This document shows, in pieces, positions 1 through 13,400 of a stretch of DNA of 64,000 nucleotides. The stretch lies in assembly GCA_944989445.1 (NCBI GenBank), contig CALYLW010000427.1, forward strand, positions 25,001-89,000. Direction: 5' to 3'. The position numbers were made by a program, and so were the translations under genes. Every line of letters begins with the position of its first letter. The stretch's first letter is position 1. The notes below the pieces were generated by a model that did no database searches, was not told the DNA's origin, and was given only the letters and a program-made list of their open reading frames with translations. The DNA comes from Ampullaceana balthica. Lineage: Eukaryota > Mollusca > Gastropoda > Lymnaeidae.

Positions 1-411
1 CATGATTGTTTCAGATTGGGCACTATTCCTTATGTCTCTTGGACATGATTGTTTCAGATTGGGCACTATTCCTTATGTCTCTTGGCCATGATTATTTCAG
101 ATTGGGCACTATTCCTTATGTCTCTTGGCCATGATTGTTTCAGATTGGGCACTATTCCTTATGTCTCTTGGACATGATTGTTTCAGATTGGGCACTATTC
201 CTTATGTCTCTTGGCCATGATTGTTTCAGATTGGGCACTATTCCTTATGTCTCTTGGACATGATTGTTTCAGATTGTATTCCTTATGTCTCTTGGACATG
301 ATTGTTTCAGATTTGGCACTATTCCTTATGTCTCTTGGACATGATTGTTTCAGATTGGGCACTATTCCTTATGTCTCTTGGACATGACAGCTTCAGATTG
401 GACACTATTCA
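1..411. repeat. 43 bp minisatellite, about 9.5 units
   Basis: Units start catgattgtttcagattggg and repeat every 43 bp. One unit near 269-300 lacks about 9 bp. The array is cut by the window start. The open frame across it is repeat-driven. Confidence 0.93.
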
Positions 412-784
412 TTACTTTTATTTGTCATCGTCGTCACGAATAATTGCGTTAACCGAGCTAATCTTCTAGAACACAAAATAAAGGGGAGAAAACAATCCAG
501 AACTCTTTAATTTTTTGTTTATTTTCTTGTTTATGTTAAAATTATATATAAATAAAATCTTTCCAAAACTTTGTTTATGTCATACCTTTATTTTCTTTGG
601 ATCGGGCTGGGCTGAAAAAATAAAATTGTACATTTTGATTGTAAAATTGTATAAAATTTTAATTAAAAAAATAATTGATCATTTTGAGTAGTCCACCATG
701 CCGAGAAGAGGACAGTCGAAGGCAGAGTCTTCAATCACAATTGGGTTCAAATGTCGGACTTTTGCTGTGTTCGCGCTGGCTGGG
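412..784. other. AT-rich spacer, nothing recognised
   Basis: AT-rich sequence between two arrays, downstream of the CARD gene. No coding or transposon signal was seen. Confidence 0.5.
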
Positions 785-904
785 GAGAAAGGAGGTACAT
801 TCCACTTTACAGAGGATAAAGGAGGTACATTACAGGGGAAAAGGAGATACATTACAGAGGAGAAAGGAGGTACATTACAGGGGAGAGAGGAGGTACATTA
901 CATA
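785..904. repeat. short irregular repeat of ggaggtacatt
   Basis: About five degenerate units of 20-24 bp built around ggaggtacattacaggg. Confidence 0.7.
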
Positions 905-939
905 GAACTCCAGGTCGAATGTCAATGATGTGAACACAA

Positions 940-1040
940 ACTAAAAAGTGTTGGTGAGACTGCCATGAGGCTTTTAGATAAAAAAAATAGATATGTTTTT
1001 TAAACAGGGTATGTATAGGCCTGACAAGACGTCACAGATG
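940..1040. repeat. dispersed repeat, single-unit relative of the 7.3-8.3 kb array
   Basis: It shares gagactgc, aggctt, aacagggtatgt and gcctgacaagacgtcac in the same order with the flanks of the 38 bp array at 7308-8300, but holds one unit only. Confidence 0.55.
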
Positions 1041-1179
1041 TTTAAATAACATATATCTTTTAAAAAAAAACAAACAATCTGATCTATCTATATTTGACAT
1101 GACTTTGTATCTTTAGGCTGCCAGGTACCATTTCCAGGTTATATTGCCCGGAAAAAAATGTCCCGGTATAATGCCAGGT

Positions 1180-1185
1180 TTTATT
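1180..1185 (-). terminator. candidate polyadenylation signal of the CARD gene
   Basis: AATAAA on the minus strand, about 86 nt after the stop codon. The position is right for a 3' UTR signal, but the cleavage site is not demonstrable. Confidence 0.4.
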
Positions 1186-1270
1186 GTTCAATAATAGCTT
1201 GGTACTATCGCCAATCGTAAAATTCCACCACTTAACGAAAGACTAAATGAACACCCAAGTACACATAACA

Positions 1271-1434
1271 TTACCATTTGTAACGTTTTCTAAGGGCCGC
1301 AAGTTCAGCTTGTAAGTGTTGTATCTCCTCGTCCTTCCAGGCAAGTTTCTTCTGCATGTGCTCAGCGTCTGCTAGGAGGAGATTGACATGGTTGCTAAGG
1401 AAGCGGTAGTCCACCATTTCCGGCGTGGGTTTCC
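1271..1434 (-). CDS. CARD gene terminal exon 11 (coiled coil, stop)
   Basis: Acceptor tttgtataaag. Two nt complete a Gly codon begun in exon 10, then 53 codons and TAA. It begins KPTPEMVDYRFLSNHVNLLL and ends HLQAELAALRKRYKW, a coiled-coil-like C terminus. Confidence 0.76.
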
Positions 1435-4400
1435 CTTTATACAAAGAAATGGCATAAATTAGAGCTACACCTTGTACTAAACGAACTGTGAGACAAGGAG
1501 GAGAGTAGAGTGAATTAATAAAATAAGATTTACTAGACTCGAATGTTACATCGTTTGTGCATTAAAAAGCGACATTTGAGTGTTTGCCTGCTGTGCTAGC
1601 AGTTACTTAACTGAGAATTTAAATTAATATTTTGCCATTTCATTAACATTTGCTTCTAGTCAGGGACCACTAGTCATTTAAAACACATTCTTGATGAACC
1701 AATATTTTAATATTTGACTAGTTTAATACTTAATGTAGATGTTTTCTTGTGTTAGAACTATTTAGTCAGACTTCAGCTGTCAAGTCAAGGCTAGAACTAT
1801 TAAGTCAGATTTCAGCTGTCAAGTCAAGGCTAGAACTATTAAGTCAGATTTCAGCTGTCAAGTCAAGGCTAGAACTATTAAGTCAGATTTCAGCTGTCAA
1901 GTCAAGGCTAGAACTATTAAGTCAGACTTCAGCTGTCAAGTCAAGGCTAGAACTATTAAGTCAGATTTCAGCTGTCAAGTCAAGGCTAGAAATATTAAGT
2001 CAGATTTCAGCTGTCAAGTCAAGGCTAGAACTATTAAGTCAGATTTCAGCTGTCAAGTCAAGGCTAGAACTATTAAGTCAGATTTCAGCTGTCAAGTCAA
2101 GGCTAGAACTATTAAGTCAGATTTCAGCTGTCAAGTCAAGGCTAGAACTATTAAGTCAGATTTCAGCTGTCAAGTCAAGGCTAGAACTATTAAGTCAGAT
2201 TTCAGCTGTCAAGTCAAGGCTAGAACTATTAAGTCAGATTTCAGCTGTCAAGTCAAGGCTAGAACTATTAAGTCAGATTTCAGCTGTCAAGTCAAGGCTA
2301 GAACTATTAAGTCAGATTTCAGCTGTCAAGTCAAGGCTAGAACTATTAAGTCAGATTTCAGCTGTCAAGTTAAGACTATTGACAATGCAAAATGTTGTCA
2401 CTAAAAAGTAAATTTATAAAATTAGTCAACAACGATTCGTCCCATGGCTTTCATCTCCCGCGATCTCTGGATATTTGAATTCTTACGTTTGGGAGTACCG
2501 TGCTGGAGACTCTAAGTTTGGACCTATCAAAGATGGTCGTCTGTTTGAGACCCTCAGTTTGGACCTATCAAAGATGGTCGACTGTTTGAGACCCTCAGTT
2601 TGGACCTATCAAAGATGGTCGTCTGTTTGAGACCATTAGTTTGGACCTATCAAAGATGGTCGACTGTTTGAGACCATTAGTTTGGACCTATCAAAGATGG
2701 TGGATTGTTTGAGACTTTCAGTTTGGACCTATCAAAGAGGGTCGACTGTTTGAGCCCCTCAGTTTGGACCTATCAAAGATGGTGGATTGTTTGAGACTTT
2801 CAGTTTGGACCTATCAAAGATGGTCGTCTGTTTGAGACCCTCAGTTTGGACCTATCAAAGATGGTCGACTGTTTGAGACCCTCAGTTTGGACCTATCAAA
2901 GATGGTCGTCTGTTTGAGACCATTAGTTTGGACCTATCAAAGATGGTCGACTGTTTGAGACCCTCAGTTTGGACCTATCAAAGATGGTCGTCTGTTTGAG
3001 ACCCTCAGTTTGGACCTATCAAAGATGGTCGTCTGTTTGAAACCATTAGTTTGGACCTATCAAAGATGGTGGATTGTTTGAGACTTTCAGTTTGGACCTA
3101 TCAAAGAGGGTCGACTGTTTGAGCCCCTCAGTTTGGACCTATCAAAGATGGTGGATTGTTTGAGACTTTCAGTTTGGACCTATCAAAGATGGTCGACTGT
3201 TTGAGCCCCTCAGTTTGGACCTATCAAAGATGGTCGACTGTTTGAGCCCCTCAGTGTGGACCTATCAAAGATGGTGGATTGTTTGAGACTCTAAGTTTGG
3301 ACCTATCAAAGATGGTCGACTGTTTGAGGCCCTCAGTGTGGACCTATCAAAGATGGTAGATTGTTTGAGACTCTAAGTTTGGACCTATCAAAGATGGTGG
3401 ATTGTTTGAGACCCTCAGTTTGGACCTATCAAAGATGGTGGATTGTTTGAGACCATTAGTTTGGACCTATCAAAGATGGTCGACTGTTTGAGACCATTAG
3501 TTTGGACCTATCAAAGATGGTGGATTGTTTGAGACTTTCAGTTTGGACCTATCAAAGAGGGTCGACTGTTTGAGCCCCTCAGTTTGGACCTATCAAAGAT
3601 GGTGGATTGTTTGAGACTTTCAGTTTGGACCTATCAAAGATGGTCGACTGTTTGAGCCCCTCAGTTTGGACCTATCAAAGATGGTCGACTGTTTGAGGCC
3701 CTCAGTGTGGACCTATCAAAGATGGTGGATTGTTTGAGACTTTCAGTTTGGACCTATCAAAGATGGTCGACTGTTTGAGCCCCTCAGTTTGGACCTATCA
3801 AAGAGGGTCGACTGTTTGAGCCCCTCAGTTTGGACCTATCAAAGATGGTGGATTGTTTGAGACTTTCAGTTTGGAAATATCAAAGATGGTCGACTGTTTG
3901 AGCCCCTCAGTTTGGACCTATCAAAGATGGTCGACTGTTTGAGGCCCTCAGTTAGGACCTATCAAAGATGGTGGATTGTTTGAGAGTTTCAGTTTGGACC
4001 TATCAAAGATGGTCGACTGTTTGAGCCCCTCAGTTTGGACCTATCAAAGATGGTCGACTGTTTGAGGCCCTCAGTGTGGACCAATCAAAGATGGTGGATT
4101 GTTTGAGACTTTCAGTTTGGACCTATCAAAGATGGTCGACTGTTTGAGCCCCTCAGTTTGGACCTATCAAAGATGGTCGACTGTTTGAGCCCCTCAGTGT
4201 GGACCTATCAAAGATGGTCGACTGTTTGAGCCCCTCAGTTTGGACCTATCACAGATGGTGTACTGTTTGAGCCCCTCAGTTTGGACCTATCAAAGATGGT
4301 CGACTGTTTGAGCCCCTCAGTTTGGACCTATCAAAGATGGTGGACTGTTTGAGCCCCTCAGTTTGGACCTATCAAAGATGGTCGACTGTTTGAGCCCCTC

Positions 4401-7400
4401 AGTTTGGACCTATCAAAGATGGTCGACTGTTTGAGCCCCTCAGTTTGAACCTATCAAAGATGGTGGATTGTTTGAGACTTTCAGTTTGGACCTATCAAAG
4501 ATGGTCGACTGTTTGAGCCCCTCAGTGTGGACCTATCAAAGATGGTCGACTGTTTGAGCCCCTCAGTTTGGACCTATCAAAGATGGTCGACTGTTTGAGC
4601 CCCTCAGTTTGGACCTATCAAAGATGGTGGATTGTTTGAGACTTTCAGTTTGGACGTACCCGTGACGGCTGACTGTTTGAGTCCATGAAGACCTGTTGTT
4701 GGGTTCCCTTGTTTGATGCCGCGCAGTTTCCGAGAGAGTTTGTCTATGTCATTGAGGAGTGAGTACCTGAGGAGAGTTAGAAATATTCAAGAGTTAGCTT
4801 CCCTGAGTCCACCCAGCTCTGATGGAAACCTGACATTTGTTGGGGTATGGTAAATGCAGCTGTGCATTGTGCTCGCCACACAATAAATGTAGATCTTGAT
4901 GTGCTGTGCACACTACATACAATGAGCGCGCCATCAACTTCTTTTATCATTTATTTGTTTTAACTGTGTTTATAACTAAAGGGTCAAGGATCTTAGATTT
5001 AAAACGTTAATAATAATTTTAAAAAAACAATCACCGTTCTATGAATGAAAATTCATATTTATTACTGGTTATTTTAACCAATTCTGAACCTTTGGCACTG
5101 ACGCCGTTCCATCACCTGCTCTTCTGCTCTTGAGTTAGAAACCTCTGCACACCTTGAGCAAGGGTGATCACTCCAGTTGCTTTCTTGTCCGGAAGGAGTA
5201 TCGCCAGAGCGTCTTCCTTATCTTTCTGCAAGAAGCTCATTTTACACTCATACTCCCATAGCATCTGATTGGAAGAGTATGATTACATGTCACTTCCTGG
5301 TGTGTGTAAAGTTTAAAAAAACCTCATTTGCAAAGTTGCACAACATCAATTTTTTTACACGTTTTTATTAACTCGCTTTCGTTCCTGTTTGTCCACAATT
5401 TTTCAAATCCGCCAACGTAAAATTCAACCACTTCTGATGGTCCTAAAGACCTCAAAATTTTACCACAAATAGATCTTGGATGACAATGCATTTATCAAAA
5501 TTTCAGATCGATCGAATGTACCGTTATTAAATTATTGAACTTTTTAGTTTATCTATATATAAGCATATGTATTATCCGTCTGCTCGTGTTTACATTACAT
5601 TCACGTGCCGAGTTCACACCAACCCCGACGACATCAACCATGTTTAACATCAAGGGGAGATCAGTCATTTCCAGTCTGTAAATGTTTGTCGAGCAATGGG
5701 TATTATATTTTTATGTGTCTGGCTAAAATGATTAGGGTTTACAAATGACGAGTAAGAAAATAAGTGAATTGACTTAGTTAAACTTGAGAGGCGCCCGCCC
5801 CACGTTTTTAGTCATATTACGTCATAGTACTTGAGCATATAAGTTTGAAATTTTTATAAATCCAGAAAAAGTTTTTTCCTTCACAATTCTGGGGGAAAAA
5901 TTTTTTTCTTCTGTTTAGTCCCTTATAAAAACGTGGTTTAAAAAATCTTTTTTAACTTATATTTTTGTGAAATATTTCAACAAATTTGTTGCGCGGTGAT
6001 TCTAACTCCTACGTGGCGTTGGTCAAATATCTGCGCAGCCACGCTGATTAAAGGAACATTGCTACCATGTTTCGAACAATTCGCTTACATATAACCTGCA
6101 AACCAAACATCCACTAAAGTATCAGAAACTTCAGCTGAGACAATCTAAAGCTATGTGGACTATTGTTCAGCTCGAATGGTTATATTGTCAATAAGACACG
6201 CTCATCACTTGAACCAAGTAATGTCAATACACTTGTCTGTTTGCGTTGTTGGTTAAAAGATGTTATATATAGAATGCATTACCGTGTCATTTCGATTTTC
6301 GACAAGTACGTTTAATAAATGTTACTTATGACACCATAAATTTCAATTTTTGGCTTTAATCGAAATTACCGATTAATTAATCATTAATTTTTCAAAAGTT
6401 AACGATTAATTTTAAATTAATCGTTAACATCCCCATTTATAACTATTTGTTCCCTTCACAAACAGCGTTTTATCGTAACCTTGTAAACAAAGTAATTATT
6501 TATTATGAGGGCTGGTACTCATTAATTTTTTTGGTTCTATTAATCGGGAAAAAAATTAATCGATTAATCGATTAATTTCGATTAATTATATTTTTATAAC
6601 TCATATATAGATCCCGTTAAGTTGCGACTCATTATTTCGCGAAATTAGTTAATATGTCGCGGTAATTCCATGGCTCCCAAATTTTGTGACGTAACACAGT
6701 AAATTCGTTCTGCTATGCAAGAAATAAGGAAGATAAACCATTTTGTATACGTATGCAAGTCTAAATAAATAATAATAATACGAGGGAAAAGTATGTAAGT
6801 AACTCAAAATATAAATTATTAATAAATTGAGGAAAAAAAAGAAATATTTACTAAATTTTAATCGAATTTTAATCGATCAAGTTTAATTTTAATGTACTAA
6901 AATTTTTAACGATAATCGATTAATTAATTGTTAATTTCCGCAGCCCTATTTATTATTATTTGAATAAGGGCTTTGAGTTATTGTAGTAAGTATTTTAGCG
7001 TGTGAATATATTGTTAACATTTGTTTACATGTTTTGGTTGTTCATTGTAATCCATATTTTTATTATTATTTATTTTTTTAAATAACATTTATTGGACAAC
7101 CATAAAAGAGACACAACCCTAAAGGAGCTCACCTCCTGCAATCTTATTGCCCTTGCTTCTACAGCTGCAACTCCCTCCTCCTCCGGATCTGTGACGGCCT
7201 CCCCAAGAATTCCAGCCAGCCTCTGGTTTATGACGGCCAACGCCTTATCAAAGAAGCGAAACCTGACGAAAGTCAAACACAATAGCAACCCAGGCATGAA
7301 GAGAATATGGGCGAGACTGCAATCAGGCTTATTGCTAAGTAGATAGATGTCATCCAACAGGTTATGTTTGAGATAAGTATATAGATGTCATCCATCAGGG

Positions 7401-10400
7401 TATGTTTGAGATAAGTATATAGATGTCATCCATCAGGGTATGTTTGAGATAAGTATATAGATGTCATCCAACAGGGTATGTTTGAGATAAGTATATAGAT
7501 GTCATCCAACAGGGTATGTTTGAGATAAGTATATAGATGTCATCCATCAGGGTATGTTTGAGATAAGTAGATAGATGTCATCCAACAGGGTATGTTTGAG
7601 ATAAGTAGATAGATGTCATCCAACAGGGTATGTTTGAGATAAGTATATAGATGTCATCCAACAGGGTATGTTTGAGATAAGTATATAGATGTCATCCATC
7701 AGGGTATGTTTGAGATAAGTATATAGATGTCATCCAACAGGGTTATGTTTGAGATAAGTATATAGATGTCATCCAACAGGGTATGTTTGAGATAAGTAGA
7801 TAGATGTCATCCAACAGGGTATGTTTGAGATAAGTATATAGATGTCATCCAACAGGGTATGTTTGAGATAAGTAGATAGATGTCATCCATCAGGGTATGT
7901 TTGAGATAAGTAGATATGTGTCATCCATAGGGTATGTTTGAGATAAGTATATAGATGTCATCCAATAGGGTATGTTTGAGATAAGTAGATAGATGTCATC
8001 CAACAGGGTATGTTTGAGATAAGTAGATAGATGTCATCCATCAGGGTATGTTTGAGATAAGTATATAGATGTCATCCAACAGGGTATGTTTGAGATAAGT
8101 AGATAGATGTCATCCAACAGGGTATGTTTGAGATAAGTATATAGATGTCATCCAACAGGGTATGTTTGAGATAAGTATATAGATGTCATCCAACAGGGTA
8201 TGTTTGAGATAAGTATATAGATGTCATCCATCAGGGTATGTTTGAGATAAGTAGATAGATGTCATCCAACAGGGTATGTTTGAGCCTGACAAGACGTCAC
8301 CTAACAACGATTTTTTAAACGTCTGGTCAGGTTCATACAAACGAGTGTCTACGAACCCAGACATGAACATTTAAGCACTTTTAACATTTAACATTTTCGA
8401 GCACTAAGATTCGTAATTCGGGACTCACAATTTTGCCCATAAAGTCTTCTAGACCACTCAGATGGGACTCAACGTTTTCAATAATCTAACATAGTCTTCT
8501 AGACCCCTCAGATGGCACTCAAAGTTTCAAATAATCTAACATAGTCTATCTGATCACTGATATTTTATCAGTTCAAATTTATTGCTTTATAATTACATAT
8601 GTTTTTTAAAATTTACAGCAGTAGGTTGAGAACAAATGTAAATAATTTTTAGTGCTACGGACCGTGTGGTTTCAGGCCAGTGATACAAACCTGCCACTTT
8701 TAGCTTGCATGTTGGAGTTGTCATTTCCCAAAGCTGCCGAAGTGTTGCCAGGACTGGGGCTCGGAGGCATCCCGCTCTTTAGTTGATGCTTCTTGGTAAA
8801 GTTAAGAACCTGTGAAGGCAGAAATTTAAATATGTTACTATTATCCTGATTGAAGTATTCAACACGCCAACTGACGGTATCTAATGAAGTCGTTTCAAAG
8901 GTCTTCAAATCTGGCCAACCTTCTTTATATCTTTCAAACCTTTTTGAAACCTTTTCATCTTTCGCCAATTTTTTTTTCATTTAATTTTTGCTACCCAAAT
9001 CCAAATTTTGCCACCCTTATCCATATCTTGCCACCAACATCCAAATTTTGCTTTCCTAATCCAAATCGGCCCTTATCCAATTTTGTATGTAAGTTCTCCC
9101 ATGCCAACATCAACACTGAGCCAAGAGGAGAGGGGGTGGTTATTTAATATTTATAAACCCCTTGATGAAACCTCTGACACAGGAAACGTGTTCATGCCAA
9201 CCTGCAGAGATGGACAATGGTCAAGACTACAGGACTCAGCTACTGTCCACACTGTTGGGGCGTGCAGCTTTGTCCTAGAGCTGACGCACCAAGCGCCGAG
9301 ACCCAAACCAAAGTATCTCTCATGGCTAGTGAGTGAGCCATTCTATGACCCTTGGTCGAATCTTACGGATCAACAAAACTAACTAAGCTGTTAAAATAGT
9401 TATTTAAAGAAATCGTTTTCTCCTGAGCCTTGAAATCTCTGCTCCGAACATTGCGACCAAGGTCAACAACTGTACAACAAATAACAGCACCGTAAAACAA
9501 ACGATACATATATTTATATATTTTAATTTCCTACATACCAAAAACGTTTTTAAAATTAAATTATGAGAGTAGATCAGAAATTGCCAGCAATCTTAAGCTA
9601 TGGCAAACTAAAGGGCCATGCAGTAAACACAGTTTTTTTAAAATATTTTTTTTAAAAGCCCCATAACCGATGGTCGTAGGGGGTCCTAATGTTTTTTATT
9701 AGAAATTACTAGGTGATTGGTAGACCTTGGTGGGCACCCCATCTCCCTTCCAGGTCAGCGGATGACATTCTTGGCGTTAGTCATTCATCATTTTACCACA
9801 TTTTTATTAACTCACTTTCGTTCCTGTTTGTTGGTTTGTCTGTCCACAATTTTTTCAAATCTGCCAACGTAAAATTAAACCACTTCTGATGGTTCTAGAG
9901 ATCTCAAAATTTTACCACAGATAGATCTTGGATGACAATGCATTGTATCAAAATTTCATATCGATCGAATGTACTGTTATTAAATTATTGAACTTTTTAG
10001 TTTATCTATATATAAGCCTATGTATTATCCGTCTGCCCTTGTTCACATTACATTCACGTGCCGAGTTCACACCAATCCCGACCACAAAAACCATGTTTAA
10101 CATCAAGGGGAGATCAATCATTTCCAGTCTGTAAATGTTTGTCGGGCAATGCCTACTATATTTGAACATAATCAATACTTCAAAACTCACCATAGCACAC
10201 ACTTAGACTAAAAAGAATAAAATAGATAGAAGTAAAAAAAAAGATTTAAAAAAAACACATTTTTATAAGTGGACTAAAAAGAAGAAAATAATTTAAAACT
10301 TATAAGTTCAAGTACTTTGATTTCACATGACTAAAAACGTGGGGCGGGTGTTTGGTATAAAAATGAAAGGTTCATAATTTAGAAGGCCAAAGAGAGATCT

Positions 10401-13400
10401 ATAAGTGAGAGAATGAATGAACTACATATGTTAAACCTCATTGTGGCTTTAACGTGGGCTAGATCCCACGCCCCTCAGTTTGTGAGGCGAGCGCAGTATT
10501 GACATCGCTTTCCAGTTTACTTGTGGGTAAAATCATAGGGAAAAAACGAAGTAAATTCTCCAGGGCAATTAAATTAATGGAAAAAAGATACGAAGGGTCC
10601 TAATGAGATACGGCAAATAGAGCGAAGCAGGTTATAAAAGAAAGAGTTGTTCTATGAAATGGATGGAAACTGAACACATATCTAAATGGTACAGAAATTT
10701 TCTCCAATGGTGTTGATAAATTGGAGATGTGCGATTAATGGACTAAAACAATACAATTTGTTCTATGTTGTTGTCTGTTTCCATAGTTACCTCTTGGTTC
10801 ATAATATTTATATCCAAGGAAAGGGAGCGAATAATGTCATTCTTAACGTTCAGTTCTGCTGACAGTTGCTTCACCTGCCAAAAGTTGTACAAAGTATTAA
10901 ATGTGTTGTGTGGGTATGTGTGTGGTTGTGTTTTTGTGTGAGTGTTTTATGTCTGTGTTTAAATGGGAGTTTGTTTTTGTTGTTCGTTGGTGTGTGAGAA
11001 TGAGTCAAGTATAAGTCCATATGTTTGCATATGAATGTGTGTGTGTATTTCAGTGTCTTTGTGTTGACGTCCATATGTATGTATGTAGTCCCTACTAATT
11101 ATCTCCAACGTGATATGACAGATTGACGTTAAAATAATATGACAGAAGTCACACAATATGATATGACATTGAGTTTAAAATCCTATGGCACAACCTGTCG
11201 AGAAACAGTTTTACTGTAAGGACTACAAAGTAAAACTGTTTCACGACAGGTTGTGCCATAGGATTTTTAAAAAAAACTCAATGTCATATAGTTTTAAAAA
11301 AAACAATCCTATGGCACAACCTGTCGTGAAACAGTTTGACTGTAAGGACTACAATGTTTCACGACTTAATCAAGTATCTCTTAATCGAGTTTTCTCATTG
11401 GGGCCGTCCATAAATGTCGTCACGCAATTTTTGCCAATTTTTCACCTCGCTCCCTCGCAACACTTCGTCACAAAAACTTAGACGCCACCCTCTCCAATAT
11501 GACGTCACAAAGCTTTGCCCCCCCCCTCCCTCCATAAAAGCCGTATTTTCTATTTGAAAAATGAGCATGTTTCAAATAACTTTTTTTGTCATTTAAGTAT
11601 TTATTTTGTGTAGTCCAGCACTCTAATATCGTAACAGGCGTGAGCCCATGTAAAACGTATTTAAATAAAGTATAAGCAATCAAATATTTAAGTGGAACTT
11701 TAATACAATTTGTTCATTTTGATGTGACGTCACAGTTCTTAAACACACACACACCTCGCCCTCGTCACACAAAGTCACAAATGTGTGACCCCTCCCCCCC
11801 CCCACAGGAGCATGACGTCACTTCTGGACAGCCCCATTGCCCCACTTGGTAAAAGCAAAGAGAGCGGTGCGCTCCATATATGGTGTTTTTGGATGCTATA
11901 TTTTTTTTCTATATTAATTTTAAAAAATAGACAACTAAACCTAACCCAGAGCCTAAAAAAATAAAACTACAAACTTAATTACATTTATGGATAAAAATAA
12001 AATAATTGCACTTATTCCCTTTTCAAGTGTAAAAATACAACATTTCATTCCCGGAAGTACGCCTCGCTCTGTCATAACAATGAACAATGATAGCACCGTT
12101 CTCTTTGCTTTAGCCGCCCCACTTTATCCCCTTGCTCCCTTATATCCCACAACAAAAGAATTCTAGGAAACAATCTATGACGCCTATAAATAGCCTTAAC
12201 TGTATTGTTTACCTTCTGGTCAGATTCAGCAGCGTAAGATTGAAGGTCCTTTTCTTGCTTGTATTCCTCCGCCCTTTGCTGTGGAATAGAGAGGGCGTGG
12301 ATGTCAAAAGGGGGGGGGGTGGGATGAATGTGTAGGAGGAAGGATGTTGGTAGGAGGACGAGTGAGAGGTGAGAGGTATACTGTCAGCAATTTCAACTTC
12401 AATGATATAATGCTGCGTTCTTATTTGGATTTCGACAGCAAAAACGACACAAATTTTCTTATTAAATTCCCAAAATTGACAAGTGTGCAAACAGTGGCGT
12501 GCATTACCCTAAATTTAAAATTAGTGGTGGGGTCCCCGAAGCATCATCGGTGGACCCCAAAGAATAATGCACCGCCCTAGTACTACTGTCAGTGGTCCCC
12601 ATAGTATCGTGCATGGCCCCAGGGTTCCATTCAGTGGTCCCTATATTATCATGCACGGTCATAGTGTTAAAGCCAGTGGTCCCCATAATATTGTGCAATG
12701 CTCTTGTGTTACAGTCAGTGGTCCCCATAATATTGTGCAAGACTCTTGTGTTACAGTCAGTGGTCCCCATAATATTGTGCAAGGCTGTTGTGTTACAGTC
12801 AGTTATCCCCATAATTTTGTGCCAGGCTCCTGTGTTACAGTCAGTGGTCCCCATAATATTGTGCCAGGCTCCTGTGTTACAGTCAGTGGTCCCCATAATA
12901 TTGTGCCAGGCTCCTGTGTTACAGTCAGTGGTCCCCATAATATTGTGCCAGGCTCCTGTGTTACAGTCAGTGGTCCCCATAATATTGTGCCAGGCTCCTG
13001 TGTTACAGTCAGTGGTCCCCATAATATTGTGCCAGGCTCCTGTGTTACAGTCAGTGGTCAGTGGTCAGCTTTGTTGTTGTTGTTGATATCAGTTCAAGAC
13101 ACAACGAGAGATGATTTCATTTTAAAAGAATTCCGTTCACCTCTTTTAACCCTGTCGATAAATCTGATTCCGAGAAATTCATGTTTCTTGAATCGGATTA
13201 CACAATGTATTATTTTAATCATTATATCAAAGTCACTCATTTGCAAAATTCAAAAGAACAATAAAAATATTTAAATGAACATTTTTAATCTATTTATAGA
13301 AAATGAAAAAAGGCAACGTCAAGGTCAGTTGAAGATCTGTCACACGTTCAAGTCCATTCCGTGTCAAGTAATTATGTTTACTATCTGTTTCTTACCTTCA

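Noticed and set aside
1749..2411. 220-codon plus-strand frame of 13-residue repeats
   Set aside because: Period 39 forces an open frame; the array lies in an intron of the minus-strand gene and lacks coding flanks.
2506..4655. CRISPR array
   Set aside because: Whole units repeat without unique spacers; eukaryotic context.
12504..13274. Long frames on both strands across the 42 bp array
   Set aside because: Three frames on two strands are open at once, as expected from a repeat with period divisible by 3.
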